NCBI GenBank assembly: GCA_030141605.1
Contig: JAQGDQ010000028.1
Span: forward strand, 381,501-445,500
From: Tubiluchus corallicola
Lineage: Eukaryota; Priapulida; Priapulimorpha; Priapulimorphida; Tubiluchidae
Length of the DNA: 64,000 nt
Direction: 5' to 3'
The position numbers and the translations under genes are program-made. Below the pieces are notes generated by a model. It ran no database searches, was not told the DNA's origin, and saw only the letters and a list, made by a program, of their open reading frames with translations. Below, in pieces: positions 36,501 to 48,468 of this stretch. Each line of letters starts with the position of its first letter. Position 1 is the first letter of the stretch.

Positions 36501-39404
36501 ACTGTTAACAATGCAGGAACAGAAATATGTCTTTTTTTGCATTTTAAATATGAAATGGAGTAAGCTTAGCTTAATAAAGAGATGTAATTAACAACTTATA
36601 TTTGTACATGTTATCTTTCTGCTGATGCTCCAGTATTGAGGGTATAGCAAAAACTGCTTTGCATTCTGCGAGCAGCCAAGATTGTTTTTGCTTGGTTGTT
36701 GAGCAATATCGCATCCTTGCACGGGTACACTGCAGCAGAATTTATGCCAAAGATACTCAGCATAATTAATATGCTATTTAAATAATGTGCTAGCTATGGC
36801 CAGCGATCAGTGGTATTGTGTATTAACCCATGGTCGATAGTTGAACTTCTTATTATGTCAATTGTCTTCTCAATTTAATGTAAATGTTTTCATTCTTTGC
36901 AGCACATTCTTTACCTTGCATACTGCCATCATTATTTTAGTATTGCTTATTATTTATTTATTATTAATTATTTTTGCCAGTTTTATGTGTCAGAGGAGCA
37001 ATAGAGCACTTATGTCAAAGAGCAAATATCCAAGCAGTTAAAGCAATTAAAGTGTAACTAGATTAGCTTCATTGCTCTGCTAACACAGCTCTTGATATTT
37101 GGCAAAAGAGACTGAATTATTGCTACATGTGCCGCAATGGACTACACAATGATATCAGTGATTTTGTAATAATTTATTGGATCTTCAAATGCAAAGTTTG
37201 CTAATGTTATGTGAGGTCAAAGTTTATATCATTCACAATAACAAAACTAGAGTTATAAGTTTGATAATCAAGTCATGTTAGCATACCTGAAAAATTAACT
37301 CACTCTTTCAGATATTATATTCAGTCAGAACTGAAAACACACAGAGCAAATTTCGGGATTTTTGCTGAAAACTTGCCTGGATTACCGTCTGCAATTTCGC
37401 CGAGTAGCACGGGTGGCTACTGGGTTGGGTTTTATGCTATTCGTAGAGCGGAGTGGTTCTCAGCTGTGGACCTGCTGTCAACCAAGACATCTTTATCTAA
37501 AGTATTAAGCAAGGTGGGTAATATTGCATCTCTAATCCGATCATAAGTTTGTCCTGACATGGCTGTCTCCTATAGTAACATTTTCAAATTCAAAAGGTCT
37601 GGACAGTTTTGCGAATCAATTTACAATTAGTCCTGTTTTAATGACTCCATGTTAATAAAGGGAGTTAACAAACATGTCGATAAAAGAAGCCATTCTTAAT
37701 ATGTGGATGTGGAATGATGGGCTGAGTTATTTTTTCAATTTGCAATGTAAAGGCACACGTGTCATTAGAGGTGTCAGTCTTGCAAATTACTACTTATTAA
37801 CTATTTTTGTGCATAGCTTATTTTTGTGGATAGCTAACACTTAAGTGAGTGGATGGCTCACTTGCTTGTGGAACTAGAACATGCTCCAAAAGTGAGCTTT
37901 TTATCACTTTGAATCAGGACCGGCTATACCACTAGCAAACTAGGCAGTTGCCAATTTCTTGAAGTAATTCATTAAGTTTTAAGTTTAGTAGCATAGTGTA
38001 TGTGTAATTTCATAAGTGCACAACACTAATTAAATGAAATGAACAAGTTGCATTATTTTCCTGTTAAAAGGTATGAGTCATACATGCGTCATCGTTGTCG
38101 TCATCATCAGCATCGTCGCCTTATTATTATTTCCTCTTCCCCTTTTTTCTCCCTTTCCTCTGTTTTTCTCCTTGTCATTTGTGGGGCAATCCTCGTGCCA
38201 TCACCTTCCATTTCTTCTTTTCTGGTGACAGCAGGAATTTATTACCCTCCAAGATTTCTCTTTCCTTAGAAAAGAATTTTTATGGATTACCTGCAGTGAT
38301 AGTAACATATCTGTCCAACTAAAATTTAAAATAATTTTGATGTACGTGTAATTCCAAAATGCATGCTGCAGTTACAGTATTTCTTTCTTTGTAACTTTAT
38401 TTGCTGCAATAACGTGTGTACTAAAAACAAACTTTAACCTGTGGCTATAACAGCCCAATTGAAAAGTCTAGTCAAATCCTATGCCACTGCTTTCCTGCAG
38501 CAAAACATTCCATTTTTGCTTTATCTGGTATCCCAAAACAAAATTGGGAGCTTGGTCGTGGAAATGGTTGACCGTTGAGGAGGGGGTCCTAAAAATACTT
38601 TTGCTTAGGGCATCAAATTACCTAGAGCCAATCCTGCTTTGCATTAATTTATCGCACTATTTTCACGTTTGAGCTTCGAGACTTTCCTACACACATTATC
38701 GCTGGCACAGGTGAACTGTGTCTGCTTTCCAAAGGTGTTATTGAGTTGTTACAAACGTTTTGGCTCACTTGATTCTTCACGTGATTTTTTACCATTCAGA
38801 TAAACATTGGGCTTCAGTACTCATAATATACAGACTTTTAAAACGTGCTACTTTTAATACATTGAAAGAACTGTTTGTTTGCTTAATGGATATTGAATTC
38901 TTGTTTAGCTGAGCTTCACATTCACACATCTATTTATGACAAACTAACAGTGAGTCATAAAGTTTCATTTCACGTTTCTTAGCAAATTTTATTTTTCATC
39001 ATTAAGTGTATCAAAAGTTCTGATTGGTCGAATTTTACTAACATTAGCTGCAACACTAGTGGCTGGCATTTCAACGGCAATTCGCATGGGAACATGTACT
39101 CACTCCATAGAACTCAATTGCTGAAATTCTCATTTCAACTTATTTAATGATATCAAGTTCGCGGAAAAGTTGTTTTAAATGGGAAATATTCTTATTTCAG
39201 TTTCTTCCTCGCAGTATGCTTCACTGGTTAGCTTTCCACAAATATGGGTTGGTGGTAAAACTAGACGAAGATGGCAACATTATACACAGTTTACATGATG
39301 CTACGGGTTATACAGTATCCTCAGTACATGCACTACAGGAAGCCGACGGATATTTGTATGTTTTTGATCAAAGCAAAAATTATATTGTAAAAATTAAATT
39401 ATGA
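30512..39404 (+). CDS. APMAP: Adipocyte plasma membrane-associated protein-like (strictosidine synthase-like), nine exons
   Basis: A single-pass membrane protein with an extracellular or lumenal beta-propeller of the strictosidine-synthase-like/paraoxonase group; vertebrate APMAP has arylesterase activity. Coding exons: 30512-30681, 32225-32341, 32836-32942, 33273-33368, 34549-34662, 34904-35066, 36262-36405, 37312-37513, 39201-39404. Phases agree throughout and give 438 residues (human about 416). Exon 1 is a charged cytoplasmic N-terminus. Exon 2 carries one transmembrane helix (about residues 60-85) ending LESPIAP. Later exons carry LLALDANNGLYRI, GTIYFTSISSKW, ENLPGLPSAISPSSTGGYWVG and SVHALQEADGYLYV, all family blocks. 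Intron 3 appears to use a GC donor (32943). The ATG at 30512 is the first in frame after an acceptor at 30479, so a non-coding 5' exon is likely. A polyadenylation signal AATAAA lies at 39422. Not seen before assembly of the exons: no single ORF here exceeds 85 codons. Confidence 0.88.
34221..34256. repeat. 17-bp perfect palindrome with 2-nt loop
   Basis: CTACTTTGCAGTATATT (34221-34237) is the exact reverse complement of 34240-34256. It lies in APMAP intron 4. Related TTGCAGTAT words occur just upstream. It may be the core of a decayed inverted-repeat element. Confidence 0.65.
35916..36001. repeat. 43-bp tandem duplication
   Basis: Two adjacent copies of a 43-bp unit containing CTCGCTGACGGAAAGCAAGA, differing at two positions. 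Located in APMAP intron 6, near a poly-G run at about 35777-35788. Confidence 0.7.
37915..38636. mobile_element. hAT-like non-autonomous element in APMAP intron 8
   Basis: A 722-bp element. Inward ends are CAGGACCGGCTATA (left) and CAGGATTGGCTCTA (right). Flanks CTTTGAAT (37907-37914) and CTTTGCAT (38637-38644) match at seven of eight positions, fitting an aged 8-bp duplication. No transposase remnant is clear. It sits between the last two APMAP exons. Confidence 0.65.
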
Positions 39405-39619
39405 TATCAAAATTAATGTTAAATAAATTTTTCTATTTGTACTACAATAATAATTATTTAGCATTTTTCTGAGTTGTTTTGTTAAAAAAGTATAATTTGT
39501 CATTGATTGAGGCATTATTTGGCAGATGCAATAAGAGTAATTCTGAAAAAGGTTCGGGCAATTCTCTCAATTGCTCAGAGTAAGAATGAAATTCTAAAAA
39601 TGCTTAATAAATCTACCTA

Positions 39620-39793
39620 CAATCAAACCTTCTACTTCGGGACTCCAGAAAGTTGGCATTACGCGATTTTGGTATTATAATGAGGTCATTAATGCATACA
39701 TCTACGAAAATGTAGACATTTTGTTTTGCCAAAATTTAGGCATTAAGCGAGGTTGGTGGTTATAAAGAAGGGCATTCTAAGGACATTTAACTG
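39620..39793. mobile_element. Pogo/Tigger-like MITE, copy 1
   Basis: A 174-bp element with ends CAATCAAACC and CAGTTAAATG (inward), flanked by TA on both sides. It is homologous along its length to 58112-58279. Blocks in common include AAGTTGGCATTA, AATGTAGACATTTTG and TTTTGCC. TA target and CAGTcAAA-type ends fit the pogo/Tigger branch of Tc1/mariner. Confidence 0.6.
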
Positions 39794-40787
39794 TATATTA
39801 TTAATTCTCCGGGTGCACTTATATCTGTCTTGATATGTATGTGCATATCATACCTAATTTTCTCGGCTACCACTGAACCATTTGCGTCAAATTATATATC
39901 AAACGAATATATCTGACCCTCCTGGAGTCCCACAAGGAGCTCATTTCTCGATCTGGGCGGACTACAAGGAATGAGGAAGCGAAGTCCACAAGAATTCCTT
40001 TCGGCATTGTCTTTCCTGGACCCACCTACCAGATTTGTTCCACATTTTCATGGTGCACCATATAGAAAAAATGCAGTACTTCACGAGGGTCTTTGAAGTA
40101 GTTTTATAATTCTGAAAGACTCTGAACTGGGCACCATGATGATGAGGGTCTCTTTTACAAACACCAATATAACAAAATCAACTTGCTAAAATAAGTACCA
40201 AAGTACGACAACTGAAGTTATTTTTAGTTATCTCTAAAACCAGTAATAATGTGATTTATGTTAATTACTCTTAATTAGTGCTTTGATTAATATGTTTCTA
40301 GACTCATCATCCTCTATAAATGCAATCGAGATCAAGAAACAACAATAACAATTGAACATTCCTTTATTCAATTTTTCTATTACAAGCACAAGCAAAAATT
40401 TCACGCTATTATCACAGGACGAACTTTCTACATATTCACATCATTTTGTTCATTTAATAACTAATATTAACAACTTATGTTAGAATTGTGTAGTTCTTAA
40501 CAAGGTTATAACCTTTCTTAGACATGGTAATTGACTAAAAAAATTTAGTTGATAGAAAGATATTTGAGAAATGTTATAACAATATGACAAGCGCAAATGG
40601 TATAGAAACATGCTACCAATTTAGACTGAATTTGCAATATAAGTCTTGACCAAATCCAGTTCAATTACACCCTGCAAATAAGACGCAAATCTGCAGCAAA
40701 GACTCGCAAAACAACAAACTTTCAAATCTTATTTTGCATGACCACTGTCCTTTAGACAATTTATATCAATAGCCATCACGTTGAACT
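39794..40787. other. Left flank of the viral array; no gene assigned
   Basis: Follows the APMAP 3' end and a MITE. Short open stretches near 39940-40100 are not assignable. No LTR copy matching the candidate LTR at 56774 was found, so the retroelement's 5' end is not here. Part of it could be the 5' flank of the viral insert, but no viral motif is visible. Confidence 0.35.
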
Positions 40788-41864
40788 ATGTCAGTGTTTA
40801 AGAATTTTTGTTTTAGAGCTAGAACAAGTACAGAGCCCAGTTTCGAGGTCAAAATGGAATATTATAGTTTTATAGTCTTTTTGAGCCTACTGGCACTCAG
40901 CCAGGAGACCATCATAAGCGTCAACAGCATCATTCCTCAATTGTCGCAAGACATAATATACAAGCACCAAGACGCCTTGGCGACCTATGGAATCACAATA
41001 ACGGAGCCAAAACCAATCGGTTACCAGGTTGCACAGTCCTTCAAGGTAGTCAAGATTGAAATGTCTAAGGCTTGGAATGTACACTACAACCTTTTCCAAG
41101 ACAAAAGCAAAGACAACTCTTCGAATTACACAAACAGGAAAAAGAGATTTTTGGGCTTGATCATGTCAACTGCAGCCATGGCAGAAGCGACGGCCGCCTT
41201 GGCCCTTGGGGCACCAAATCGTGCTGAAATTAACTCGTTAAATGCAAAAATGAGTGAGTTAAGAAAAAACCAGGGAATTATAGCTCATGAGGTGCAGATT
41301 GCAAACAAAGAAATTGGAATCTTGGGGCACAACTTGGAGGAATTAGAAAGAGTAGTGGGAAAATTACATACTGAGTTATACAATCTGATGTTAGCTCACT
41401 CCAATGATATGAAAAGGCTCCATGACTACCTGAACTCCATCAGATACGGGCACGGTTTACAGTCTATAACTTCCACAAAAATAGACCCTTTATTGATTAG
41501 TCCGACACAGTTTGATTCTCTAATGTCAAACAAAGAAAATAATATCCCATTATCGTATGGGGCTAGCAGGGCGATCGTTATCAGATCCGAACCACAACAA
41601 TTATGGATGTTGATCAACGTGAGGGAGATTGTTCAGGTTCCAGGGAAAGTACATGTCACAACCCAAAATGTACCAATCAACCAGAATGTGGGAAGGAACA
41701 AATGCTGCTCACCAATCGAGTGCAGAAATACTTGGGAGTATCATGACATCAGGTCAGGTGGTATCGGAAAAATCCGGTCACCCCCTTGTTGGCTACATTC
41801 TCAGCCTGGTGGATTCTTGGTTATTTCTGTTATCAGAGTGGCCAAAGTGGAAGAGAATAGATAA
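40788..41864 (+). pseudogene. Endogenous viral class-I-like fusion glycoprotein, truncated (copy 1)
   Basis: The ORF opens at 40788, but the likely start is the ATG at 40854, followed by a hydrophobic signal peptide (about 17 residues). Counted from there, RKKR (residues 95-98, DNA 41136-41147) is a furin-type site, preceded by two N-glycosylation sequons. It is followed by a Gly/Ala-rich hydrophobic fusion peptide and a long heptad-rich helix (to about residue 200). This layout is that of paramyxovirus-type F and baculovirus-F/errantivirus envelope proteins; which of these is closer cannot be settled by eye. Similarity stops near 41630. Beyond that the frame reads L-derived DNA out of phase and ends at 41864. 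The fusion core's second heptad, transmembrane helix and tail are missing, so it is a broken copy. Confidence 0.72.
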
Positions 41865-43263
41865 TGTTGACCTACTAGCTCTAGCAATCACACCCAGTGA
41901 TTTCTCCTTCGTTCCATTCCTACCACCTACGTTTTTCTGTTACCATGGCCAACAAGATCGACTGACCCATGGATTAAGCTTCATGTTCTATGTTCTTAAA
42001 AACTGTGTTGATGAAACCAATCCTATCCACAAAATTGTGGCACGGCTCCTTTCGGTGAAAACTGTTGCTCCTGAGACTCTACAACTACTAACCTTAATAA
42101 AAGATCCCTGTGCTCTCAATTTTGAGCAACCAATGGCTTTGTCTACTCTATTAAAACAGACAGTACAACAAAAAGTTATTCCCATGGTCAAAAACGACAG
42201 AATTAAGATGTATTTAGATATCCTGGAAGAAGATGCTTTTCCAGGAGTGGTTAAGTATTACACTTCTATCGTTCCCTACCCAGCTAGAATTATAAACGCA
42301 ATTTTTACTTGTACTGTGATGGGTACTGCCATCAACTTCCTTGATTTTTTTGCCCAACAATCAACTTTACTGAATATGCTAGAAAAAGAAGACAAACTCA
42401 GACTAGAGACTCGGATCAACAAGGTTGAGAGGAATCTGATCAGCAGTGTCCTTAATCGACTCAAGACTCCTCAAAGTAAAAGCTGGGAAGAATTATTAAT
42501 AGAATTAAGTGGGAGCTCATCGCTTTGTTCTTATCTGATGGCAGAAGGGTTAAGAGACTCTACATGGGGCTTTAAAATAGTAGATGTGACTGCCCCTTGT
42601 CCCTGGGATCAACTCTCCCCAATATCAGTCGAGCTAGCTCAAATGAGAAAAGATGTTATTAGTTTAAGATACTCTGATTATCCAGACAAAACTGCAGTGG
42701 GGCCTTATAGAATGGTCGTAGGAAGTAGGACGAAAGAACGGATCAAGCCTTTAGTAATAGCTCCCAATATCCCAAAGGGGCTGACAAGAAGGCAATCTGT
42801 TGCCATTTTAATAAAACTCCTTTGTTGGATGGCTGACAAGCCTTTAATCGTCAAGCTCATTCAAGATGCACTTTTTGAATTGGGGGCAACCAATTATGAG
42901 GCACTAATTCCTAAGGGTTACACACTATCTCTAGGGTCAACCGCTCATCGACTAGAAGCTGCAGATAGGAAGTCATCGGTCTACTTTAACCTCAGAGACA
43001 CAGTTGCCAGCCATATAGTAATTAATACAGATAGAGCGACTCTTTATAGGGGAGAAGGGGCAGACTACACTAACAGACTACTTTTTGAGCCTACTGGCAC
43101 TCAGCCAGGAGACCATCATAAGCGTCAACAGCATCATTCCTCAATTGTCGCAAGACATAATATACAAGCACCAAGACGCCTTGGCGACCTATGGAATCAT
43201 AATAACGGAGCCAAAACCAATCGGTTACCAGGTTGCACAGTCCTTCAAGGTAGTCAAGATTGA
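41629..43263 (+). pseudogene. Endogenous mononegavirus L polymerase fragment with capping-domain motifs (copy 1)
   Basis: An open frame of 544 codons beginning at a TTG, so it has no proper start. The first 480 or so residues resemble the part of L that follows the GDN catalytic motif and runs through the polyribonucleotidyltransferase (capping) domain. A GxxT motif is seen as GSRT at residues 365-368, a Trp motif in the LCWM block, and the HR motif as AHR with H440 and R441, at family-like spacing. The nucleotide-adding core, the connector and the methyltransferase are absent. From 43082 the frame reads glycoprotein DNA out of phase until the stop. It is therefore an internal fragment, not a working polymerase. 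Differences from other copies include Lys at the LLKQTVQQ site and Met in AQMRKD. Confidence 0.78.
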
Positions 43264-43841
43264 AATGTCTAAGGCTTGGAATGTACACTACAACCTTTTC
43301 CAAGACAAAAGCAAAGACAACTCTTCGAATTACACAAACAGGAAAAAGAGATTTTTGGGCTTGATCATGTCAACTGCAGCCATGGCAGAAGCGACGGCCG
43401 CCTTGGCCCTTGGGGCAACAAATCGTGCTGAAATTAACTCGTTAAATGCAAAAATGAGTGAGTTAAGAAAAAAACCAGGGAATTATAGCTCATGAGGTGC
43501 AGATTGCAAACAAAGAAATTGGAATCTTGGGGCACAACTTGGAGGAATTAGAAAGAGTAGTGGGAAAATTAAATACTGAGTTATACAATCTGATGTTAGC
43601 TCACTCCAATGATATGAAAAGGCTCCATGACTACCTGAACTCCATCAGATACGGGCACGGTTTACAGTCTATAACTTCCACAAAAATAGACCCTTTATTG
43701 ATTAGTCCGACACAGTTTGATTCTCTAATGTCAAACAAAGAAAATAATATCCCATTATCGTATGGGGCTAGCAGGGCGATCGTTATCAGATCCGAACCAC
43801 AACAATTATGGATGTTGATCAACGTGAGGGAGATTGTCTGA
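43085..43841 (+). pseudogene. Viral fusion glycoprotein fragment, copy 2 (frameshifted)
   Basis: No signal peptide or ATG; it begins at the unit junction. One extra A in a homopolymer near 43470 breaks the frame after the fusion peptide (first part stops at 43495, second part 43497-43841). A further indel cluster near 43836-43900 changes how it meets the L fragment. Confidence 0.7.
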
Positions 43842-45468
43842 GTTCCAGGAAAGTACATGTCACAACCCAAAATGTACCAATCAACCAGAATGTGGAAGCG
43901 AAACAAATGCTGCTCACCAATCGAGTGCAGAAATACTTGGGAGTATCATGACATCAGGTCAGGTGGTATCGGAAAAATCCGGTCACCCCCTTGTTGGCTA
44001 CATTCTCAGCCTGGTGGATTCTTGGTTATTTCTGTTATCAGAGTGGCCAAAGTGGAAGAGAATAGATAATGTTGACCTACTAGCTCTAGCAATCACACCC
44101 AGTGATTTCTCCTTCGTTCCATTCCTACCACCTACGTTTTTCTGTTACCATGGCCAACAAGATCGACTGACCCATGGATTAAGCTTCATGTTCTATGTTC
44201 TTAAAAACTGTGTTGATGAAACCAATCCTATCCACAAAATTGTGGCACGGCTCCTTTCGGTGAAAACTGTTGCTCCTGAGACTCTACAACTACTAACCTT
44301 AATAAAAGATCCCTGTGCTCTCAATTTTGAGCAACCAATGGCTTTGTCTACTCTATTAAGACAGACAGTACAACAAAAAGTTATTCCCATGGTCAAAAAC
44401 GACAGAATTAAGATGTATTTAGATATCCTGGAAGAAGATGCTTTTCCAGGAGTGGTTAAGTATTACACTTCTATCGTTCCCTACCCAGCTAGAATTATAA
44501 ACGCAATTTTTACTTGTACTGTGATGGGTACTGCCATCAACTTCCTTGATTTTTTTGCCCAACAATCAACTTTACTGAATATGCTAGAAAAAGAAGACAA
44601 ACTCAGACTAGAGACTCGGATCAACAAGGTTGAGAGGAATCTGATCAGCAGTGTCCTTAATCGACTCAAGACTCCTCAAAGTAAAAGCTGGGAAGAATTA
44701 TTAATAGAATTAAGTGGGAGCTCATCGCTTTGTTCTTATCTGATGGCAGAAGGGTTAAGAGACTCTACATGGGGCTTTAAAATAGTAGATGTGACTGCCC
44801 CTTGTCCCTGGGATCAACTCTCCCCAATATCAGTCGAGCTAGCTCAAATTAGAAAAGATGTTATTAGTTTAAGATACTCTGATTATCCAGACAAAACTGC
44901 AGTGGGGCCTTATAGAATGGTCGTAGGAAGTAGGACGAAAGAACGGATCAAGCCTTTAGTAATAGCTCCCAATATCCCAAAGGGGCTGACAAGAAGGCAA
45001 TCTGTTGCCATCTTAATAAAACTCCTTTGTTGGATGGCTGACAAGCCTTTAATCGTCAAGCTCATTCAAGATGCACTTTTTGAATTGGGGGCAACCAATT
45101 ATGAGGCACTAATTCCTAAGGGTTACACACTATCTCTAGGGTCAACCGCTCATCGACTAGAAGCTGCAGATAGGAAGTCATCGGTCTACTCTAACCTCAG
45201 AGACACAGTTGCCAGCCATATAGTAATTAATACAGATAGAGCGACTCTTTATAGGGGAGAAGGGGCAGACTACACTAACAGACTACTTTTTGAGCCTACT
45301 GGCACTCAGCCAGGAGACCATCATAAGCGTCAACAGCATCATTCCTCAATTGTCGCAAGACATAATATACAAGCACCAAGACGCCTTGGCGACCTATGGA
45401 ATCATAATAACGGAGCCAAAACCAATCGGTTACCAGGTTGCACAGTCCTTCAAGGTAGTCAAGATTGA
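43834..45468 (+). pseudogene. L polymerase fragment, copy 2
   Basis: Open for 544 codons with the same capping-domain motifs as copy 1. Its first 25 or so residues differ because of small indels at 43836-43900. It has Arg at the LLRQTVQQ site and Ser for Phe in SVYSNLRD. It ends out of phase in the next unit. Confidence 0.75.
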
Positions 45469-46264
45469 AATGTCTAAGGCTTGAATGGGCAACCTTTTCC
45501 AAGACAAAAAGCAAAGACAACTCTTCGAATTACACAAACAGGAAAGAGATTTTTGGGCTTGATCATGTCAAACTGCAGCCATGGCAGAAGGATGGCCGCC
45601 TATTCCCTTAGCAACAAATCGTGCTGAAATTAACTCGTTAAATGCAAAAATGAGTGAGTTAAGAAAAAACCAGGGAATTATAGCTCATGAGGTGCAGATT
45701 GCAAACAAAGAAATTGGAATCTTGGGGCACAACTTGGAGGAATTAGAAAGAGTAGTGGGAAAATTAAATACTGAGTTATACAATCTGATGTTAGCTCACT
45801 CCAATGATATGAAAAGGCTCCATGACTACCTGAACTCCATCAGATACGGGCACGGTTTACAGTCTATAACTTCCACAAAAATAGACCCTTTATTGATTAG
45901 TCCGACACAGTTTGATTCTCTAATGTCAAACAAAGAAAATAATATCCCATTATCGTATGGGGCTAGCAGGGCGATCGTTATCAGATCCGAACCACAACAA
46001 TTATGGATGTTGATCAACGTGAGGGAGATTGTTCAGGTTCCAGGGAAAGTACATGTCACAACCCAAAATGTACCAATCAACCAGAATGTGGGAAGGAACA
46101 AATGCTGCTCACCAATCGAGTGCAGAAATACTTGGGAGTATCATGACATCAGGTCAGGTGGTATCGGAAAAATCCGGTCACCCCCTTGTTGGCTACATTC
46201 TCAGCCTGGTGGATTCTTGGTTATTTCTGTTATCAGAGTGGCCAAAGTGGAAGAGAATAGATAA
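45290..46264 (+). pseudogene. Viral fusion glycoprotein fragment, copy 3 (most decayed)
   Basis: Several indels fall between 45481 and 45612. The frame stops at 45484, two bases are lost at the furin site, and the fusion-peptide segment is rearranged and shortened. Downstream of about 45612 the sequence is again like the other copies. These losses explain the 2195-bp unit length. Confidence 0.7.
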
Positions 46265-47663
46265 TGTTGACCTACTAGCTCTAGCAATCACACCCAGTGA
46301 TTTCTCCTTCGTTCCATTCCTACCACCTACGTTTTTCTGTTACCATGGCCAACAAGATCGACTGACCCATGGATTAAGCTTCATGTTCTATGTTCTTAAA
46401 AACTGTGTTGATGAAACCAATCCTATCCACAAAATTGTGGCACGGCTCCTTTCGGTGAAAACTGTTGCTCCTGAGACTCTACAACTACTAACCTTAATAA
46501 AAGATCCCTGTGCTCTCAATTTTGAGCAACCAATGGCTTTGTCTACTCTATTAAGACAGACAGTACAACAAAAAGTTATTCCCATGGTCAAAAACGACAG
46601 AATTAAGATGTATTTAGATATCCTGGAAGAAGATGCTTTTCCAGGAGTGGTTAAGTATTACACTTCTATCGTTCCCTACCCAGCTAGAATTATAAACGCA
46701 ATTTTTACTTGTACTGTGATGGGTACTGCCATCAACTTCCTTGATTTTTTTGCCCAACAATCAACTTTACTGAATATGCTAGAAAAAGAAGACAAACTCA
46801 GACTAGAGACTCGGATCAACAAGGTTGAGAGGAATCTGATCAGCAGTGTCCTTAATCGACTCAAGACTCCTCAAAGTAAAAGCTGGGAAGAATTATTAAT
46901 AGAATTAAGTGGGAGCTCATCGCTTTGTTCTTATCTGATGGCAGAAGGGTTAAGAGACTCTACATGGGGCTTTAAAATAGTAGATGTGACTGCCCCTTGT
47001 CCCTGGGATCAACTCTCCCCAATATCAGTCGAGCTAGCTCAAATTAGAAAAGATGTTATTAGTTTAAGATACTCTGATTATCCAGACAAAACTGCAGTGG
47101 GGCCTTATAGAATGGTCGTAGGAAGTAGGACGAAAGAACGGATCAAGCCTTTAGTAATAGCTCCCAATATCCCAAAGGGGCTGACAAGAAGGCAATCTGT
47201 TGCCATTTTAATAAAACTCCTTTGTTGGATGGCTGACAAGCCTTTAATCGTCAAGCTCATTCAAGATGCACTTTTTGAATTGGGGGCAACCAATTATGAG
47301 GCACTAATTCCTAAGGGTTACACATTATCTCTAGGGTCAACCGCTCATCGACTAGAAGCTGCAGATAGGAAGTCATCGGTCTACTTTAACCTCAGAGACA
47401 CAGTTGCCAGCCATATAGTAATTAATACAGATAGAGCGACTCTTTATAGGGGAGAAGGGGCAGACTACACTAACAGACTACTTTTTGAGCCTACTGGCAC
47501 TCAGCCAGGAGACCATCATAAGCGTCAACAGCATCATTCCTCAATTGTCGCAAGACATAATATACAAGCACCAAGACGCCTTGGCGACCTATGGAATCAT
47601 AATAACGGAGCCAAAACCAATCGGTTACCAGGTTGCACAGTCCTTCAAGGTAGTCAAGATTGA
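46029..47663 (+). pseudogene. L polymerase fragment, copy 3
   Basis: 544 codons open, same domain content as copy 1, with Arg in LLRQTVQQ and Ile in AQIRKD. The decay of the glycoprotein in this unit does not extend into L. Confidence 0.75.
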
Positions 47664-48468
47664 AATGTCTAAGGCTTGGAATGTACACTACAACCTTTTC
47701 CAAGACAAAAGCAAAGACAACTCTTCGAATTACACAAACAGGAAAAAGAGATTTTTGGGCTTGATCATGTCAACTGCAGCCATGGCAGAAGCGACGGCCG
47801 CCTTGGCCCTTGGGGCAACAAATCGTGCTGAAATTAACTCGTTAAATGCAAAAATGAGTGAGTTAAGAAAAAACCAGGGAATTATAGCTCATGAGGTGCA
47901 GATTGCAAACAAAGAAATTGGAATCTTGGGGCACAACTTGGAGGAATTAGAAAGAGTAGTGGGAAAATTAAATACTGAGTTATACAATCTGATGTTAGCT
48001 CACTCCAATGATATGAAAAGGCTCCATGACTACCTGAACTCCATCAGATACGGGCACGGTTTACAGTCTATAACTTCCACAAAAATAGACCCTTTATTGA
48101 TTAGTCCGACACAGTTTGATTCTCTAATGTCAAACAAAGAAAATAATATCCCATTATCGTATGGGGCTAGCAGGGCGATCGTTATCAGATCCGAACCACA
48201 ACACTTATGGATGTTGATCAACGTGAGGGAGATTGTTCAGGTTCCAGGGAAAGTACATGTCACAACCCAAAATGTACCAATCAACCAGAATGTGGGAAGG
48301 AACAAATGCTGCTCACCAATCGAGTGCAGAAATACTTGGGAGTATCATGACATCAGGTCAGGTGGTATCGGAAAAATCCGGTCACCCCCTTGTTGGCTAC
48401 ATTCTCAGCCTGGTGGATTCTTGGTTATTTCTGTTATCAGAGTGGCCAAAGTGGAAGAGAATAGATAA
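47485..48468 (+). pseudogene. Viral fusion glycoprotein fragment, copy 4
   Basis: Open from the unit junction for 327 codons; no start codon or signal peptide. The furin site and fusion peptide are intact. A private change puts His for Gln in EPQHLWM. The last 75 or so codons are L DNA read out of phase. Confidence 0.7.

Noticed and set aside
39940-40100. Possible LINE RT block (GVPQGAH) and a Pro-rich frame upstream of the array
   Set aside because: Only one short match, no supporting blocks on either side, and frames break quickly.
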